Part shown: in pieces, positions 43,618 to 52,413 of the stretch
Layout: each line of letters begins with the position of its first letter
Numbering within the stretch: the stretch's first letter is position 1
Source of the DNA: JABMNT01 sp048262255
GTDB lineage: Bacteria > Pseudomonadota > Alphaproteobacteria > Rhodospirillales > Casp-alpha2
Direction: 5' to 3'
Length of the DNA stretch: 64,000 bases
Assembly (NCBI GenBank): GCA_048262255.1
Contig: JBLXFH010000001.1
Span: 62,001-126,000 of the forward strand
Notes under the pieces: generated by a model
Seen by the model: only the letters and a program-made list of their open reading frames with translations
The model's database searches: none
What the model was told of the DNA's origin: nothing
Made by a program: the position numbers and the translations under genes

Positions 43618-44840
43618 AGAACGCCCTCCTGTCGCAGCGTCTTGATATCTGTTTCACTGATTTGCAACACCTCCCGCAACACATGGTCCGTATGTGCACC
43701 AACGTCTGGACCGGGCCAGGCGATCCCCCCCGGCGCACTGCCCGACATTTTCGGGACGATCCCCGGATGCAGGACATCTCCGAAATTTGGATCATCAACG
43801 GTGTGGATCATGTCCCGTGCCTTGAACTGCGGATCATTGGCGCAGTCTTCAATTGTATAGATGCGGGTAGACGGTATATCCGCCGTCGCGAGCTGCTTTT
43901 CGGCCTCATCGGTGGCTCTAGCTAGAGTCCAGTGCGAAATAGCTTCATCCAGTACCGCCGCATCAGCAACCCGCCCCGGGTTGTCCTGAAACCGCGCATC
44001 ATCGGCCAGATCCGGTCGTTCGATCAGCGCCATCAAACGCCCGAACAGGGCATCGGAATTGGCGGCAATGATCAGCCAGCGGCCATCCTGCGTCGGATAG
44101 GCGTTGGACGGCGCATTGGTCGGCAACGTGGCCCCCGTCGGCTGGCGGACAGTTCCAAGTTTTCCATATTCTGGCAAACAGCCTTCCAGCAGGGTAAAAA
44201 CCGATTCCGTTAACGCCACATCGACACTGCGGCCGTCCGCCTGTCCTTTCGACTGGCGCTCGAAAAGTGCAGAGAGCAGGCCGATCGCCGCATAAAGCCC
44301 AGCCACCATGTCGCCCAGACTGACCCCGGTACGCGCAGGCGGCAAATCAGTCATGTCGTCGGGAAAACCCGTCAGATGCCGGAGCCCGCCAATCGCTTCA
44401 CCGATCACACCAAAGGCGGCGCGGTCCTTATCCGGGCCGGTTTGGCCATAGCCCGACACATGAACCGTGATGCAACCCGGATTTACCGCGCGAATGACAT
44501 CGGGGCCAAGCCCCCAGCGGGCCAGTTGACCGGGCCTGAAATTTTCAACAATAGCGTCCGACTGTGCAATCAGCTGTTTAGCTAGGGCCAGCCCTTTCGG
44601 GTCTTTTAAATTGAGGGTGATGCATTTTTTGTTGCGCCCATGCACCGACCACCACAGGCTTTTGCCGTTGACCATCTGGCCCCAACTGCGCACCGGGTCC
44701 CCCTTGCCAGGGGATTCAACCTTGATGATCTCGGCTCCCAGATCGCCAAGCAGGCGTGTGCAGAACGGAGCCGCGATAAAATGTCCCAGTTCAAGAACCC
44801 GAAGCCCGTTAAGCGGGCCTTTCGCTATGGGTATATCCAA
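43614..44840 (-). CDS. CaiB/BaiF-type (class III) CoA-transferase, atypical active site
   Basis: A family III CoA-transferase of about 408 residues. Blocks are PLNGLRVLELGHFIAAPFCTRLLGDLGAEIIKVE, NKKCITLNLKDPKG, ENFRPGQLARWGL and HVSGYGQTGPDKDR. Class III enzymes usually have a catalytic Asp in a YDxxxQ-type motif; here the aligned text is AAFGVIGEAIGGLRHLTG, with Gly where the Asp would be (the other CoA-transferase at 48372 has GYDFLIQ). The activity is therefore uncertain. The start is TTG at 44840, one base after the VOC stop and downstream of GGAG. It is coupled to the HMG-CoA lyase by an ATGA overlap and so probably activates its substrate. Confidence 0.8.
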   Translation of the reverse strand: MDIPIAKGPLNGLRVLELGHFIAAPFCTRLLGDLGAEIIKVESPGKGDPVRSWGQMVNGKSLWWSVHGRNKKCITLNLKDPKGLALAKQLIAQSDAIVENFRPGQLARWGLGPDVIRAVNPGCITVHVSGYGQTGPDKDRAAFGVIGEAIGGLRHLTGFPDDMTDLPPARTGVSLGDMVAGLYAAIGLLSALFERQSKGQADGRSVDVALTESVFTLLEGCLPEYGKLGTVRQPTGATLPTNAPSNAYPTQDGRWLIIAANSDALFGRLMALIERPDLADDARFQDNPGRVADAAVLDEAISHWTLARATDEAEKQLATADIPSTRIYTIEDCANDPQFKARDMIHTVDDPNFGDVLHPGIVPKMSGSAPGGIAWPGPDVGAHTDHVLREVLQISETDIKTLRQEGVL

Positions 44841-44841
44841 C

Positions 44842-45240
44842 TCAGGCTCCCTTTGCCGCGTCGATGTAACACGACACTTCAACCAGGTTCATATCCGGGT
44901 CGCGAAAATAAATGGACTCAATAGGCCCCATGGCACCGGACTTGGGCACCGGCCCCGCTACGATCTCGACATTTTGCGCGCGCAGATGGGCGATGACCTC
45001 GGGAATAGGCGTTTGTGTAATCAGGCAAAAATCGCCTGTTCCCGGCAAAGGGACCTTTGCCCCCGGAATGAATGGATTATCGGCGGCATGCAAATTGATT
45101 TTCTGCTGGCCAAACCCCAACCCCCGGCGGCCACCCGCGAAAGTCATCGGTTCCATTCCCAGAACGCGCTGGTAAAAATCGATGGTCGCGTCAATGGAGG
45201 CGACGGTCAGAACAAAATGATCGATACGCTCTATTTTCAT
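44842..45240 (-). CDS. VOC-superfamily (glyoxalase-like) protein
   Basis: A 132-residue VOC protein of two beta-alpha-beta-beta-beta modules: ERIDHFVLTVASIDATIDFYQRVLGM, GLGFGQQKINLHAADNPF, DFCLITQTPIPEVIAHLRAQNVEIV and SIYFRDPDMNLVEVSCY. The metal ligands of glyoxalase-type proteins map to His5-equivalent in IDHF, His in NLHAAD and the Glu in LVEVS, all present. Proteins of this size can be dioxygenases, epimerases or glyoxalase-like; the reaction cannot be named. It is the first gene of a four-gene operon with a CoA-transferase, HMG-CoA lyase and LysR, so a role in handling the same CoA substrate is likely. Confidence 0.82.
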   Translation of the reverse strand: MKIERIDHFVLTVASIDATIDFYQRVLGMEPMTFAGGRRGLGFGQQKINLHAADNPFIPGAKVPLPGTGDFCLITQTPIPEVIAHLRAQNVEIVAGPVPKSGAMGPIESIYFRDPDMNLVEVSCYIDAAKGA

Positions 45241-45356
45241 GAACTTGACTCTCCAGAGGCTTTCAATGACGGGAGAATAAGTGAAGAACAGGCAAAACGG
45301 AAACCGTCAGTCAATATCTATGCCATCTCATATGAAGATGCATTATATACAATTCG

Positions 45357-45914
45357 TCAATTTTCAATATGCTTATGTGCTGTATCACCTGCTTCGTATA
45401 AATAGACATGGCTGTTGTAGAGATCATCAGCCACTTTATCGTCAAGAGGCTGCCATTCGTGAAAGGCAAAGGTATTGGAGACAATCAGGGTTCCGGATTT
45501 CAGTTCCCTTTCCAGCTTTGCCTGTAGCTCCGCCATGGGTTTTGGCAATAAATAACAGAGCACCAGATCGGCATCCGCCAGATCCTGCTTGTTGAAATCG
45601 GCATATTTGAACTGCAGGTTTTTTTGTCGGTAAAACGTCTGACGCAGACACGAAAACAGCCACGGAAGCGGAGAGATCTCATAGCCGATGACCAGTCGGT
45701 CCGGGTATTTTTTCGCAAGCGCCACGGCCATTCCGCCCCAGCCGGCGCCTAAATCATAAACGCGCCCTGATGCAGGCCCGGGCAGCCGTTTGGGCAAAAG
45801 CTGCATGATTGTCTTGCGCACCGTCGAAGACGTTGGTACAGGAGACGATCCGGTGATAAGAGTCGGGACAAAGACGATGGCGATCAGGGCCAAAGCCAAC
45901 GCCAGCGCGGTCAT
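45357..45914 (-). CDS. Membrane-anchored class I methyltransferase (FAM173-like)
   Basis: From ATG 45914 the product has 185 residues: a hydrophobic N-terminal helix (LALALALIAIVFVP) then a compact Rossmann methyltransferase. Motif I is GRVYDLGAGWGGMAVALA, motif II VIGYEISPLPWLF, and an internal LADADLVLCYLLPKPM stands where the catalytic NxxxPP-like segment is in small-molecule enzymes. The shape, a short anchor plus a single domain with VYDLGAGWG, resembles FAM173/ATPSCKMT lysine methyltransferases. Substrate unknown. A GTG at 45926 would add four codons. The gene ends 117 bases before the VOC start and is not closely coupled to it. Confidence 0.65.
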   Translation of the reverse strand: MTALALALALIAIVFVPTLITGSSPVPTSSTVRKTIMQLLPKRLPGPASGRVYDLGAGWGGMAVALAKKYPDRLVIGYEISPLPWLFSCLRQTFYRQKNLQFKYADFNKQDLADADLVLCYLLPKPMAELQAKLERELKSGTLIVSNTFAFHEWQPLDDKVADDLYNSHVYLYEAGDTAHKHIEN

Positions 45915-46068
45915 CTCTACAAACACATTTCTACCCGTTCACTGTTCACAGGAAACCACGTCAAAAAATAATATGCATACGTGATTATAGCTGAGTTGCC
46001 ACAGTCAAAAATATAGCTAAAATCCTGAGCATTCTATAAACCTTTAAGGGAAAATCGGACACCACGCC

Positions 46069-46527
46069 ATGGCATTATTCGGTCGGAAAAAAAAGACCCG
46101 CGGCCCGTTGCCTGCACCCCTCGATCCCAAATGGAAACATGGTGCCGAAGGGCGCTTTCCCCGTTTCCTTGATTTGGACCCGGAGGCCGCCGGGCTGGTG
46201 AAAGCCTCTGGCGTTTTTGTTATCTGGCATACGGGAAGCCAGCCCGGGTGGGTCTATGTGGGGGCCAGCAAGGATTTGGCAGCCGATTTTTTCCATCTCG
46301 GCGAAGACAAGGACATCTTGGAGTACCGCAACCGCGGTTCTCTTTATTGCTCATGGACCTTTATCCGAGAAGAATTTCAGAAAGGCGTCCAATGCTATTT
46401 GACCATGGCCCTCAAGCCAAAGGTTGAAAACGAAGACTGCCCAACAGAGGATCAGGTCGAGTTGATCCCGGTACTGCCACCCGGCATGACACTTGAACAA
46501 CTGGAAAAAATGTTCGCAAACAGCTAA
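46069..46527 (+). CDS. Unknown protein, possible degenerate GIY-YIG fold
   Basis: A 152-residue soluble protein that I do not recognise. After a basic start (FGRKKKTRG) it has LVKASGVFVIWHTGSQPGWVYVGASKDLAADFFHL, which resembles the first strand-turn-strand-helix of a GIY-YIG nuclease domain (GVYVIYH and VYVG-type motifs). It then reads RGSLYCSWTFI and CYLTMALKPKVENEDCP, similar to the later parts of such modules. The catalytic Arg expected on the helix after VYVG is replaced by Lys or Asp, and no separate Glu is obvious, so nuclease activity is doubtful. It ends 31 bases before the YHS gene, which probably shares the operon. Confidence 0.5.
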   Translation: MALFGRKKKTRGPLPAPLDPKWKHGAEGRFPRFLDLDPEAAGLVKASGVFVIWHTGSQPGWVYVGASKDLAADFFHLGEDKDILEYRNRGSLYCSWTFIREEFQKGVQCYLTMALKPKVENEDCPTEDQVELIPVLPPGMTLEQLEKMFANS

Positions 46528-46558
46528 TCTGAGCACTCTTAATAGGGAGTTTGATGTG

Positions 46559-47017
46559 ATGCCAAAACAAATTCTAATTGCGTTCTTTTTCATTTTTAGC
46601 GCTTTGATTTTTGGGACCACACCCCAGCAATCCCGCGCCGATGCCGTTTACACCTCTTATTCAGGAGCCGCCATCAACGGCTACGATCCGGTTGCCTATT
46701 TCAAGGATGGCAAACCCGTCGAGGGCGACAACGCTTACAAACTGGAATGGCAGGGCGCCACCTGGCACTTCAAAAATGCAGAGAACAAAGCGGCTTTTGA
46801 AAAATCACCGGAAACCTATGCGCCGCAATATGGTGGTTTTTGCGCCTGGGCCGTCTCAAAAGGCTACACAGCGCCAACCGTTCCCGAAGCCTGGGATATT
46901 GTGGACGGAAAACTTTATCTCAATAATTCCTTGGGCGTTCAATCCGTATGGCGCAAGGAACGCGCAGACAACATTCAGGCTGCAGATAACAGATGGCCTG
47001 AAATTCGGGACAAGTAG
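46559..47017 (+). CDS. Secreted YHS-domain protein
   Basis: From ATG 46559 (preceded by AGGGAG) the protein has 152 residues. A signal peptide spans about residues 1-28 (ILIAFFFIFSALIFG, cleavage after SRA). The mature part is one YHS domain: GAAINGYDPVAYFKDGKPVEGD, YKLEWQGATWHFKNAENKAAFEKSPETYAPQYGGFCAWAVS, the W-x-F and YGG blocks of the family. YHS proteins bind metal or heme-related ligands in some cases; the role here is not known. A single Cys (GGFCAW) is the only candidate thiol. An upstream frame exists to 46493 but spoils the signal peptide. Confidence 0.85.
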   Translation: MPKQILIAFFFIFSALIFGTTPQQSRADAVYTSYSGAAINGYDPVAYFKDGKPVEGDNAYKLEWQGATWHFKNAENKAAFEKSPETYAPQYGGFCAWAVSKGYTAPTVPEAWDIVDGKLYLNNSLGVQSVWRKERADNIQAADNRWPEIRDK

Positions 47018-47068
47018 GCGCTCCTCAACCCAGCGGTTTGATATCGTTTTTCAGAATCAAACGGCTTT

Positions 47069-48229
47069 TCATGTCCGTTGATTAAAGCGCCGCCCGATAA
47101 GCGCTGCGGCAATATTGGTTTTCTGGATATCAATAGACCCGCCGGCAATACCCCAGCCCCAGGCATCGCGCATTTTCTGCTCGATTGGATAGGCGGTGGA
47201 ATAGCCATAGCCGCCCATCAGTTGCATGGCTTTTCCGGTCACCTCGCGGGCCATTTCATTGGCAAAACATTTGGCAACAGAACTGTCCCCCACCGATGGT
47301 AGCCCGCTTTCCGCATTGACCACCGCCCGGTATAGCAGCAAGCGCGACGCATCAACCTTCATTTTCATTTCTGCCAACTGCAACTGCACCGCCTGAAAAT
47401 CGACCAAAGGCTTACCGAATTGCTGTCGTTCCTGCACATAATCCAGCACATAATCAAAGGCCGACTGTGCGCAGGCGAGGCTCATGGTCGTGTTGCCGCA
47501 GCGCTCCAGATCGAAAGCCTCCATTAATTGCCGAAAGCCTCCCGCCGGAACCACAATATTTGAGGCCGGGATTTCCACATTGTCAAAATACATATCGGCG
47601 CTGCTGATCCCGCGAAACCCCATATGTTGTTCTTTTTTACCAAATGTGAACCCGTCACGGCCCTTCTCAACAACAACCGCACCAATGCCTTTTGCTCCCG
47701 GTGCCTCCGACATGCGGCAATACACCACATAGGCATCGGCATGGCCGGCACCGGAACACCAGCGCTTCTGGCCGTTCACAATCACGTTGTCTCCGTCAAC
47801 CACGGCCTTTGTCGTCAGGTCCGTCAGGGCGGTTCCCGCATTGGGCTCCGACATGGAGACGGCGATGACCATTTCCCCCGCACAGACCTTGGGCAGCAAG
47901 CGCAGGCGCATCTCTTCCGGCGCAAAGCGGGCGATTGCCAGGGACGGGCCAAAACAGGATTCAAAAATCGGGAAGGCGACACCTATGGAAATTTTCGCCA
48001 CCTCTTCCATTACCAGCACTGCATCAAAATGGCTCATCCCCGCGCCGCCGTATTCTGACGGCAGATTGACCCCCAACAGGCCCAGTTCGGCAAAGCGGCG
48101 CAATACCTCAGGCCCCGGAGGCGTATCGTCGGCTTCAATCTGGCGGGCAATATCAGGAAGTTCGGCGGCAGCAAATTTGCGCACCGTTTCCTGTAGCGCC
48201 CGCTGCTCTTCATTCAAGGTAAAATCCAT
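47069..48229 (-). CDS. Acyl-CoA dehydrogenase
   Basis: A 386-residue FAD-dependent acyl-CoA dehydrogenase. Blocks: MDFTLNEEQRALQETVRKFA at the N-terminus, LPSEYGGAGMSHFDAVLVMEEVAK, VIAVSMSEPNAGTALTDLTTKA, GQKRWCSGAGHADAYVV, ISSADMYFDNVEIP and the C-terminal QLMGGYGYSTAYPIEQKMRDAWGW. The last block normally carries the catalytic base, here in the GGYGYSTAYPIE segment. Chain preference cannot be read; its similarity to CaiA-type enzymes and the divergent CoA-transferase suggest a branched or polar substrate. It is divergent from the CaiB-like gene with 142 bases between. Confidence 0.9.
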   Translation of the reverse strand: MDFTLNEEQRALQETVRKFAAAELPDIARQIEADDTPPGPEVLRRFAELGLLGVNLPSEYGGAGMSHFDAVLVMEEVAKISIGVAFPIFESCFGPSLAIARFAPEEMRLRLLPKVCAGEMVIAVSMSEPNAGTALTDLTTKAVVDGDNVIVNGQKRWCSGAGHADAYVVYCRMSEAPGAKGIGAVVVEKGRDGFTFGKKEQHMGFRGISSADMYFDNVEIPASNIVVPAGGFRQLMEAFDLERCGNTTMSLACAQSAFDYVLDYVQERQQFGKPLVDFQAVQLQLAEMKMKVDASRLLLYRAVVNAESGLPSVGDSSVAKCFANEMAREVTGKAMQLMGGYGYSTAYPIEQKMRDAWGWGIAGGSIDIQKTNIAAALIGRRFNQRT

Positions 48230-48371
48230 CGCCGTTTCCTTTTTTAATAAAGACCACCCAAACAGAATCAGGCAGGGCCCTTATAATGTTTCTGCAAAAG
48301 CCCTTGCAGGCTGTCAGAATTCAGATAATCTGTAAATGAAATTATATTTCACTATATGAAATGAATTGACC

Positions 48372-49598
48372 ATGAACCAAACCTCAACGCCTAATGGCGC
48401 ACTCGACCACATCCGGGTTATCGATATGAGCCGGGTTTTGGCTGGCCCTTGGGCGGCGCAGAACCTCGCGGATCTGGGCGCCGATGTGATAAAAATCGAG
48501 AATCCGGCCAATGGTGACGACACCCGAAAATGGGGCCCCCCCTTCCTGAAAGAGACGGATGGCGGGCGTGGAGATGCCGCCTATTTCACGGCCTGCAACC
48601 GCAATAAACGCGCTATCACCGTTGATTTTTCGATGCCCGAAGGGGCAGAAATCATCAGGAATCTGGTAAAAACCGCCGATATCCTGATTGAAAACTACAA
48701 GGTCGGGGGGTTGAAGAAATACGGGCTTGGATATGAGGACCTGAAAGAGATCAACCCCGGTCTTATCTATTGTTCCGTCACCGGCTTTGGCCAGGATGGC
48801 CCCTATGCCAACCGACCCGGTTATGACTTTCTCATTCAGGGCATGGGCGGTCTGATGAGCATCACCGGCCAACCGGATGGAGAACCGTTAAAAGTGGGCG
48901 TTGCCGTCTGTGATCTGTTCACCGGCATGAGCGCCTCCGTTGCCATTCTGGCCGCCCTTGCGCACCGCACAAAAACCGGCGAAGGCCAGCATATAGACTG
49001 CGCGCTGCTGGCAAGCCAGATATCGATGCTGGCCAATCAGGCATCAAGCTGGCTGGTCGGAAGCATTGTACCTGCGCCCATGGGGAACAATCACCCCAAT
49101 GTCGTGCCCTATCGTGTTTATCCAACTTCGGACGGAAATGTGGTTATCACCTGTGGCAACGATCAGCAGTTTCAACGGTTGTGCAGGGCATTGGGGGCAT
49201 CAGAGCTTCTCGCCGATCCACGCTTTACAACAAATGCCGATCGGGTTGCCAACCGCGACGAACTGGACCGGCTCCTGACAGAACTCTTATCCAGCCGAAG
49301 CCGCGACGAGACCGTTAAAACCCTGGAAGCCGAAAACGTCTCCTGTGGCCCCATCAATACGCTGCCCGATGTCTTTGCGGATCCCCATGTGCAGGCGCGT
49401 GAAACAAAAATTGACATGCAACGCCCGGACGGCACGCACATCCCGACCGTCGCTTTCCCGGCACGCCTGAGCGTAACACCCGCTACCTACAGGAGCGCCC
49501 CGCCGGAACACGGCGCCGATACCGATGATGTTCTCTCAGAACTGCTCGGACTGGATAGCTCGGAAATTGCCCATCTGCGCGACAGGAAAGCTATTTGA
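48372..49598 (+). CDS. CaiB/BaiF-type CoA-transferase
   Basis: A 408-residue family III CoA-transferase. DHIRVIDMSRVLAGPWAAQNLADLGADVIKIENP is the nucleotide-end Rossmann start, NRNKRAITVDFSMPEGAEI and ENYKVGGLKKYGLGY follow, and the active-site Asp is present in NRPGYDFLIQGMGGLMSITG. GAPFR- and TYRSAPPEHGADTDDVL-type end motifs match. It likely activates a carboxylic acid by CoA transfer, possibly the substrate of the divergent acyl-CoA dehydrogenase. Start is ATG 48372; the frame opens at TTG 48366. The IclR regulator starts two bases after its stop. Acid specificity is unknown. Confidence 0.88.
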   Translation: MNQTSTPNGALDHIRVIDMSRVLAGPWAAQNLADLGADVIKIENPANGDDTRKWGPPFLKETDGGRGDAAYFTACNRNKRAITVDFSMPEGAEIIRNLVKTADILIENYKVGGLKKYGLGYEDLKEINPGLIYCSVTGFGQDGPYANRPGYDFLIQGMGGLMSITGQPDGEPLKVGVAVCDLFTGMSASVAILAALAHRTKTGEGQHIDCALLASQISMLANQASSWLVGSIVPAPMGNNHPNVVPYRVYPTSDGNVVITCGNDQQFQRLCRALGASELLADPRFTTNADRVANRDELDRLLTELLSSRSRDETVKTLEAENVSCGPINTLPDVFADPHVQARETKIDMQRPDGTHIPTVAFPARLSVTPATYRSAPPEHGADTDDVLSELLGLDSSEIAHLRDRKAI

Positions 49599-49599
49599 G

Positions 49600-50397
49600 A
49601 TGACGTCTTACAAACCCGTCGTCGCGGCCTTGCGTGTTCTCGACGTGTTAGCATCCGTCAACCGCTTGCAGGGACAGGCAACGGTGGGGGAAATTCATCA
49701 CCAGACCGGCATCGACAAAGCAACCATCGTGCGCATGCTCGAAACGCTGGCCCATGCCGGTTATACGGTTCGCGACCCGGACAAACCGGTCTATGGGATC
49801 ACCGGAAAAACCCTGACGCTGAGCGCCGCTTTTGACCGGCACAAAGCTTTCAGTGCGATCATTGCGCCTATTCTTCACGCGTTTCAAAATGACATCGGAT
49901 GGCCGTCCGATGTGGCCCTTTTTGATCATGACGCCATGCTGGTTGTTGATACATCGCGTCAGGGCGGGCCTCTCACTTTCAACCGCACGCCGGGCTTTCG
50001 GGCCCCGGTCCTCGGCACCAGCCTCGGCCTTGCCTATATGGCCCATTGCCCCGAAGAAGAAGCTGAGACGTTCCGCAAACGCGCACAAACAGACACGGCA
50101 CCCTGGAACGACACAGCGCACGACTCCGGTTTGTATCAGGAGACCCTGGCAAAAATTCGCAGGCAGGGTTACGCGACCATGGACATGGCCTATTCCAGTC
50201 AGGAGTATGGCAACAAGGTTTTCAGCATCGGCGTCCCGATCCAGACAGCAAAACAGGTTTATGCTGCCATCAACGTGATTTATCTGAAACAGGCCCTATC
50301 GCCTGAAGCCGCAAAATCCTCGCTTCTTCCCCCCCTGAAAAGGGTTGCCGCTAAAATGGCTTCAGCTCTGGAAGATCACGCCCAGCCTGCGCCCTGA
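49600..50397 (+). CDS. IclR-family regulator
   Basis: A 265-residue regulator with an N-terminal winged HTH (VAALRVLDVLASVNRLQGQATVGEIHHQTGIDKATIVRMLETLAHAGYTVRD) and a C-terminal ligand-binding IclR domain (PVLGTSLGLAYMAHCPEEEAET, VFSIGVPIQTAKQVYAAINVIYL). The start is ATG 49600, two bases past the CoA-transferase stop; the longer frame from 49525 is a shadow of that gene. It is likely the local regulator of the CoA-transferase and the divergent acyl-CoA dehydrogenase, responding to an acid or acyl-CoA. The two CoA-transferase groups in this region thus have one LysR and one IclR regulator each. Confidence 0.9.
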   Translation: MTSYKPVVAALRVLDVLASVNRLQGQATVGEIHHQTGIDKATIVRMLETLAHAGYTVRDPDKPVYGITGKTLTLSAAFDRHKAFSAIIAPILHAFQNDIGWPSDVALFDHDAMLVVDTSRQGGPLTFNRTPGFRAPVLGTSLGLAYMAHCPEEEAETFRKRAQTDTAPWNDTAHDSGLYQETLAKIRRQGYATMDMAYSSQEYGNKVFSIGVPIQTAKQVYAAINVIYLKQALSPEAAKSSLLPPLKRVAAKMASALEDHAQPAP

Positions 50398-50418
50398 TAA
50401 ACCTCAAACGTGCGGGCT

Positions 50419-52413
50419 TCAGCACAACTTCAATTCAACCTGATCAACGATATCGCTCATGATGGCGTTAAGATCGAAGTTCTTTGGTGTAAATACACAA
50501 GCCACACCGGCTTTCAGAAGGGCGGCGGCATCGCTGTCAGGGATAATTCCGCCAACGATCACCAGCGTCTCATCCAGTTCATTTTCTTTCATCAAGGCCA
50601 ACACATCCGCAACCAGTGACACATGGGAGCCTGACAAAACACTCAGGCCGACCACATGCACGCTTTCTTCCAGCGCTGTTGAGACGATTTCTTCCGGTGT
50701 CAGACGAATGCCTTCATAAACCACCTCAATGCCCACATCGCGGGCCCGCACCGCAATCTGTTCGGCCCCGTTGGAATGACCGTCCAGCCCCGGCTTGCCA
50801 ACCAGCATCTTGATTGGACGACCCAGCTTTTTCGATACCGCCGCAACGCGTTCGCGCACCGGATGGATATCGAGCTGCGCATTGACCACCGCCCCACCAA
50901 CACCGGTGGGTGCCCGGTATTCGCCATAGACAGTCCGCAGAATTTCCGCCCACTCGCCCGTGGTCACGCCTGCGTGGGCGCAGGCGATGGAGGGCTCCAT
51001 GATGTTTTTATCTTCTGCCGCCGCCTGCTTCAGTCCAGCCAAAGCCGCCTCGACAGCTTGCGCATTGCGCCCGTCGCGCCAAGCTTTCAGCGCCGAAATC
51101 TGGTTGTTTTCGGCTTCCGGGTCGAGCTGTAAAATCGCATTGTCACCGGTGGATAAAGGCGAGGCTTCGGCTTCCGTGAAAATATTAACGCCAACGACGG
51201 GCTGTGTACCCGATTCGATATTGGCGAGTCGCTTGGCGTTGCTTTCAACCAGCCGGCGCTTCATGTACTCGACCGCCGCCACGGCGCCGCCCATGCTTTC
51301 AATGGTCGCCAGTTCGGCCCGTGCCTCGGCTTTCAGACTTTCCGTCTTGGCACTGATTTCCTCTGAACCATTGAAAATATCGGCGTAATCGAGAAGATCC
51401 GTCTCGTAGGCGACAATCTGCTGCAGCCGGAGTGACCATTGCTGATCCCAGGGCCGGGGCAGGCCAAGCGCCTCGTTCCAGGCGGGCAACTGCACGGCCC
51501 GTGCCCTAGCGCCCTTACTCAGGGTGACGGCCAGCATTTCCAGCAAAATACGATAGACGTTATTTTCCGGTTGCTGCTCGGTCAAGCCCAGTGAATTGAC
51601 CTGAACCCCGTAGCGAAAGCGCCGCAGTTTCGGGTCGGTAACGCCGTAGCGCTGTTCGGTGATTTCGTCCCATAACTCAGTGAAAGCGCGCATCTTGCAC
51701 ATTTCGGTAATGAAGCGAATGCCCGCATTGACAAAAAAGCTCATGCGCCCAACCACTTTTGGCAAATCCGCCTCCGGCACCTGTCCGCCTTTTTTGACCT
51801 GATCAAGCACCGCCTCGGCAATGGCTAACGCATAGGCCAGTTCCTGCACCGGCGTCGCGCCCGCTTCCTGCAAATGGTAGGAACAGACGTTGGTCGGGTT
51901 CCATTTCGGAACCTCTTTATAGGTGAAGGCAATCACATCCGCCGTCAGTTTCAGGCTCGGCCCCGGCGGGAAGATATAGGTGCCGCGTGACAGATACTCC
52001 TTAAGCACATCGTTCTGGGTGGTACCGGATAAATCCTTGCGGTCTGCGCCCTGACGTTCGGCCGCTGCGATATAAAGCGCCAGCAACCAGGCGGCGGGCG
52101 CATTGATGGTCATCGACGTATTCATCTCGGCCAGCGGAATCTGATCGAACAGCGCTTCCATATCGCCCAAATGAGAAATCGGCACCCCGACCTTGCCCAC
52201 CTCGCCTTTCGCCAGAGGATGATCGGAGTCGTATCCGGTCTGTGTCGGCAGATCAAAAGCCACCGACAGACCGGTCTGACCCTTGGCCAGATTGCCGCGG
52301 TACAACCGGTTCGAATCCGCCGCCGATGAGTGCCCGGAATAGGTCCGAAACAGCCAGGGTTTATCCCGCACTGGCGTTGCTATTTTTGCTGCATCTGCAA
52401 ATGAATCATCCAT
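50419..52413 (-). CDS. ecm: Ethylmalonyl-CoA mutase (MeaA/Ecm)
   Basis: Ecm rearranges (2R)-ethylmalonyl-CoA to (2S)-methylsuccinyl-CoA with adenosylcobalamin in the ethylmalonyl-CoA pathway. The 664-residue single chain joins a TIM-barrel (RTYSGHSSAADSN, FDLPTQTGYDSDHPLAKGEVGKVGVP, NVCSYHLQEAGATPVQELAY) to a C-terminal cobalamin-binding domain with the DxHxxG motif in KPGLDGHSNGAEQIAVRA and GLSVLSGSH. The DMEALFDQIP-EMNTSMTINAPAAW stretch separates it from methylmalonyl-CoA mutase, and ccr-mcd next door confirm the pathway. Start ATG 52413. It is divergent from ccr with a 181-base AT-rich spacer, suggesting joint control. Confidence 0.95.
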   Translation of the reverse strand: MDDSFADAAKIATPVRDKPWLFRTYSGHSSAADSNRLYRGNLAKGQTGLSVAFDLPTQTGYDSDHPLAKGEVGKVGVPISHLGDMEALFDQIPLAEMNTSMTINAPAAWLLALYIAAAERQGADRKDLSGTTQNDVLKEYLSRGTYIFPPGPSLKLTADVIAFTYKEVPKWNPTNVCSYHLQEAGATPVQELAYALAIAEAVLDQVKKGGQVPEADLPKVVGRMSFFVNAGIRFITEMCKMRAFTELWDEITEQRYGVTDPKLRRFRYGVQVNSLGLTEQQPENNVYRILLEMLAVTLSKGARARAVQLPAWNEALGLPRPWDQQWSLRLQQIVAYETDLLDYADIFNGSEEISAKTESLKAEARAELATIESMGGAVAAVEYMKRRLVESNAKRLANIESGTQPVVGVNIFTEAEASPLSTGDNAILQLDPEAENNQISALKAWRDGRNAQAVEAALAGLKQAAAEDKNIMEPSIACAHAGVTTGEWAEILRTVYGEYRAPTGVGGAVVNAQLDIHPVRERVAAVSKKLGRPIKMLVGKPGLDGHSNGAEQIAVRARDVGIEVVYEGIRLTPEEIVSTALEESVHVVGLSVLSGSHVSLVADVLALMKENELDETLVIVGGIIPDSDAAALLKAGVACVFTPKNFDLNAIMSDIVDQVELKLC

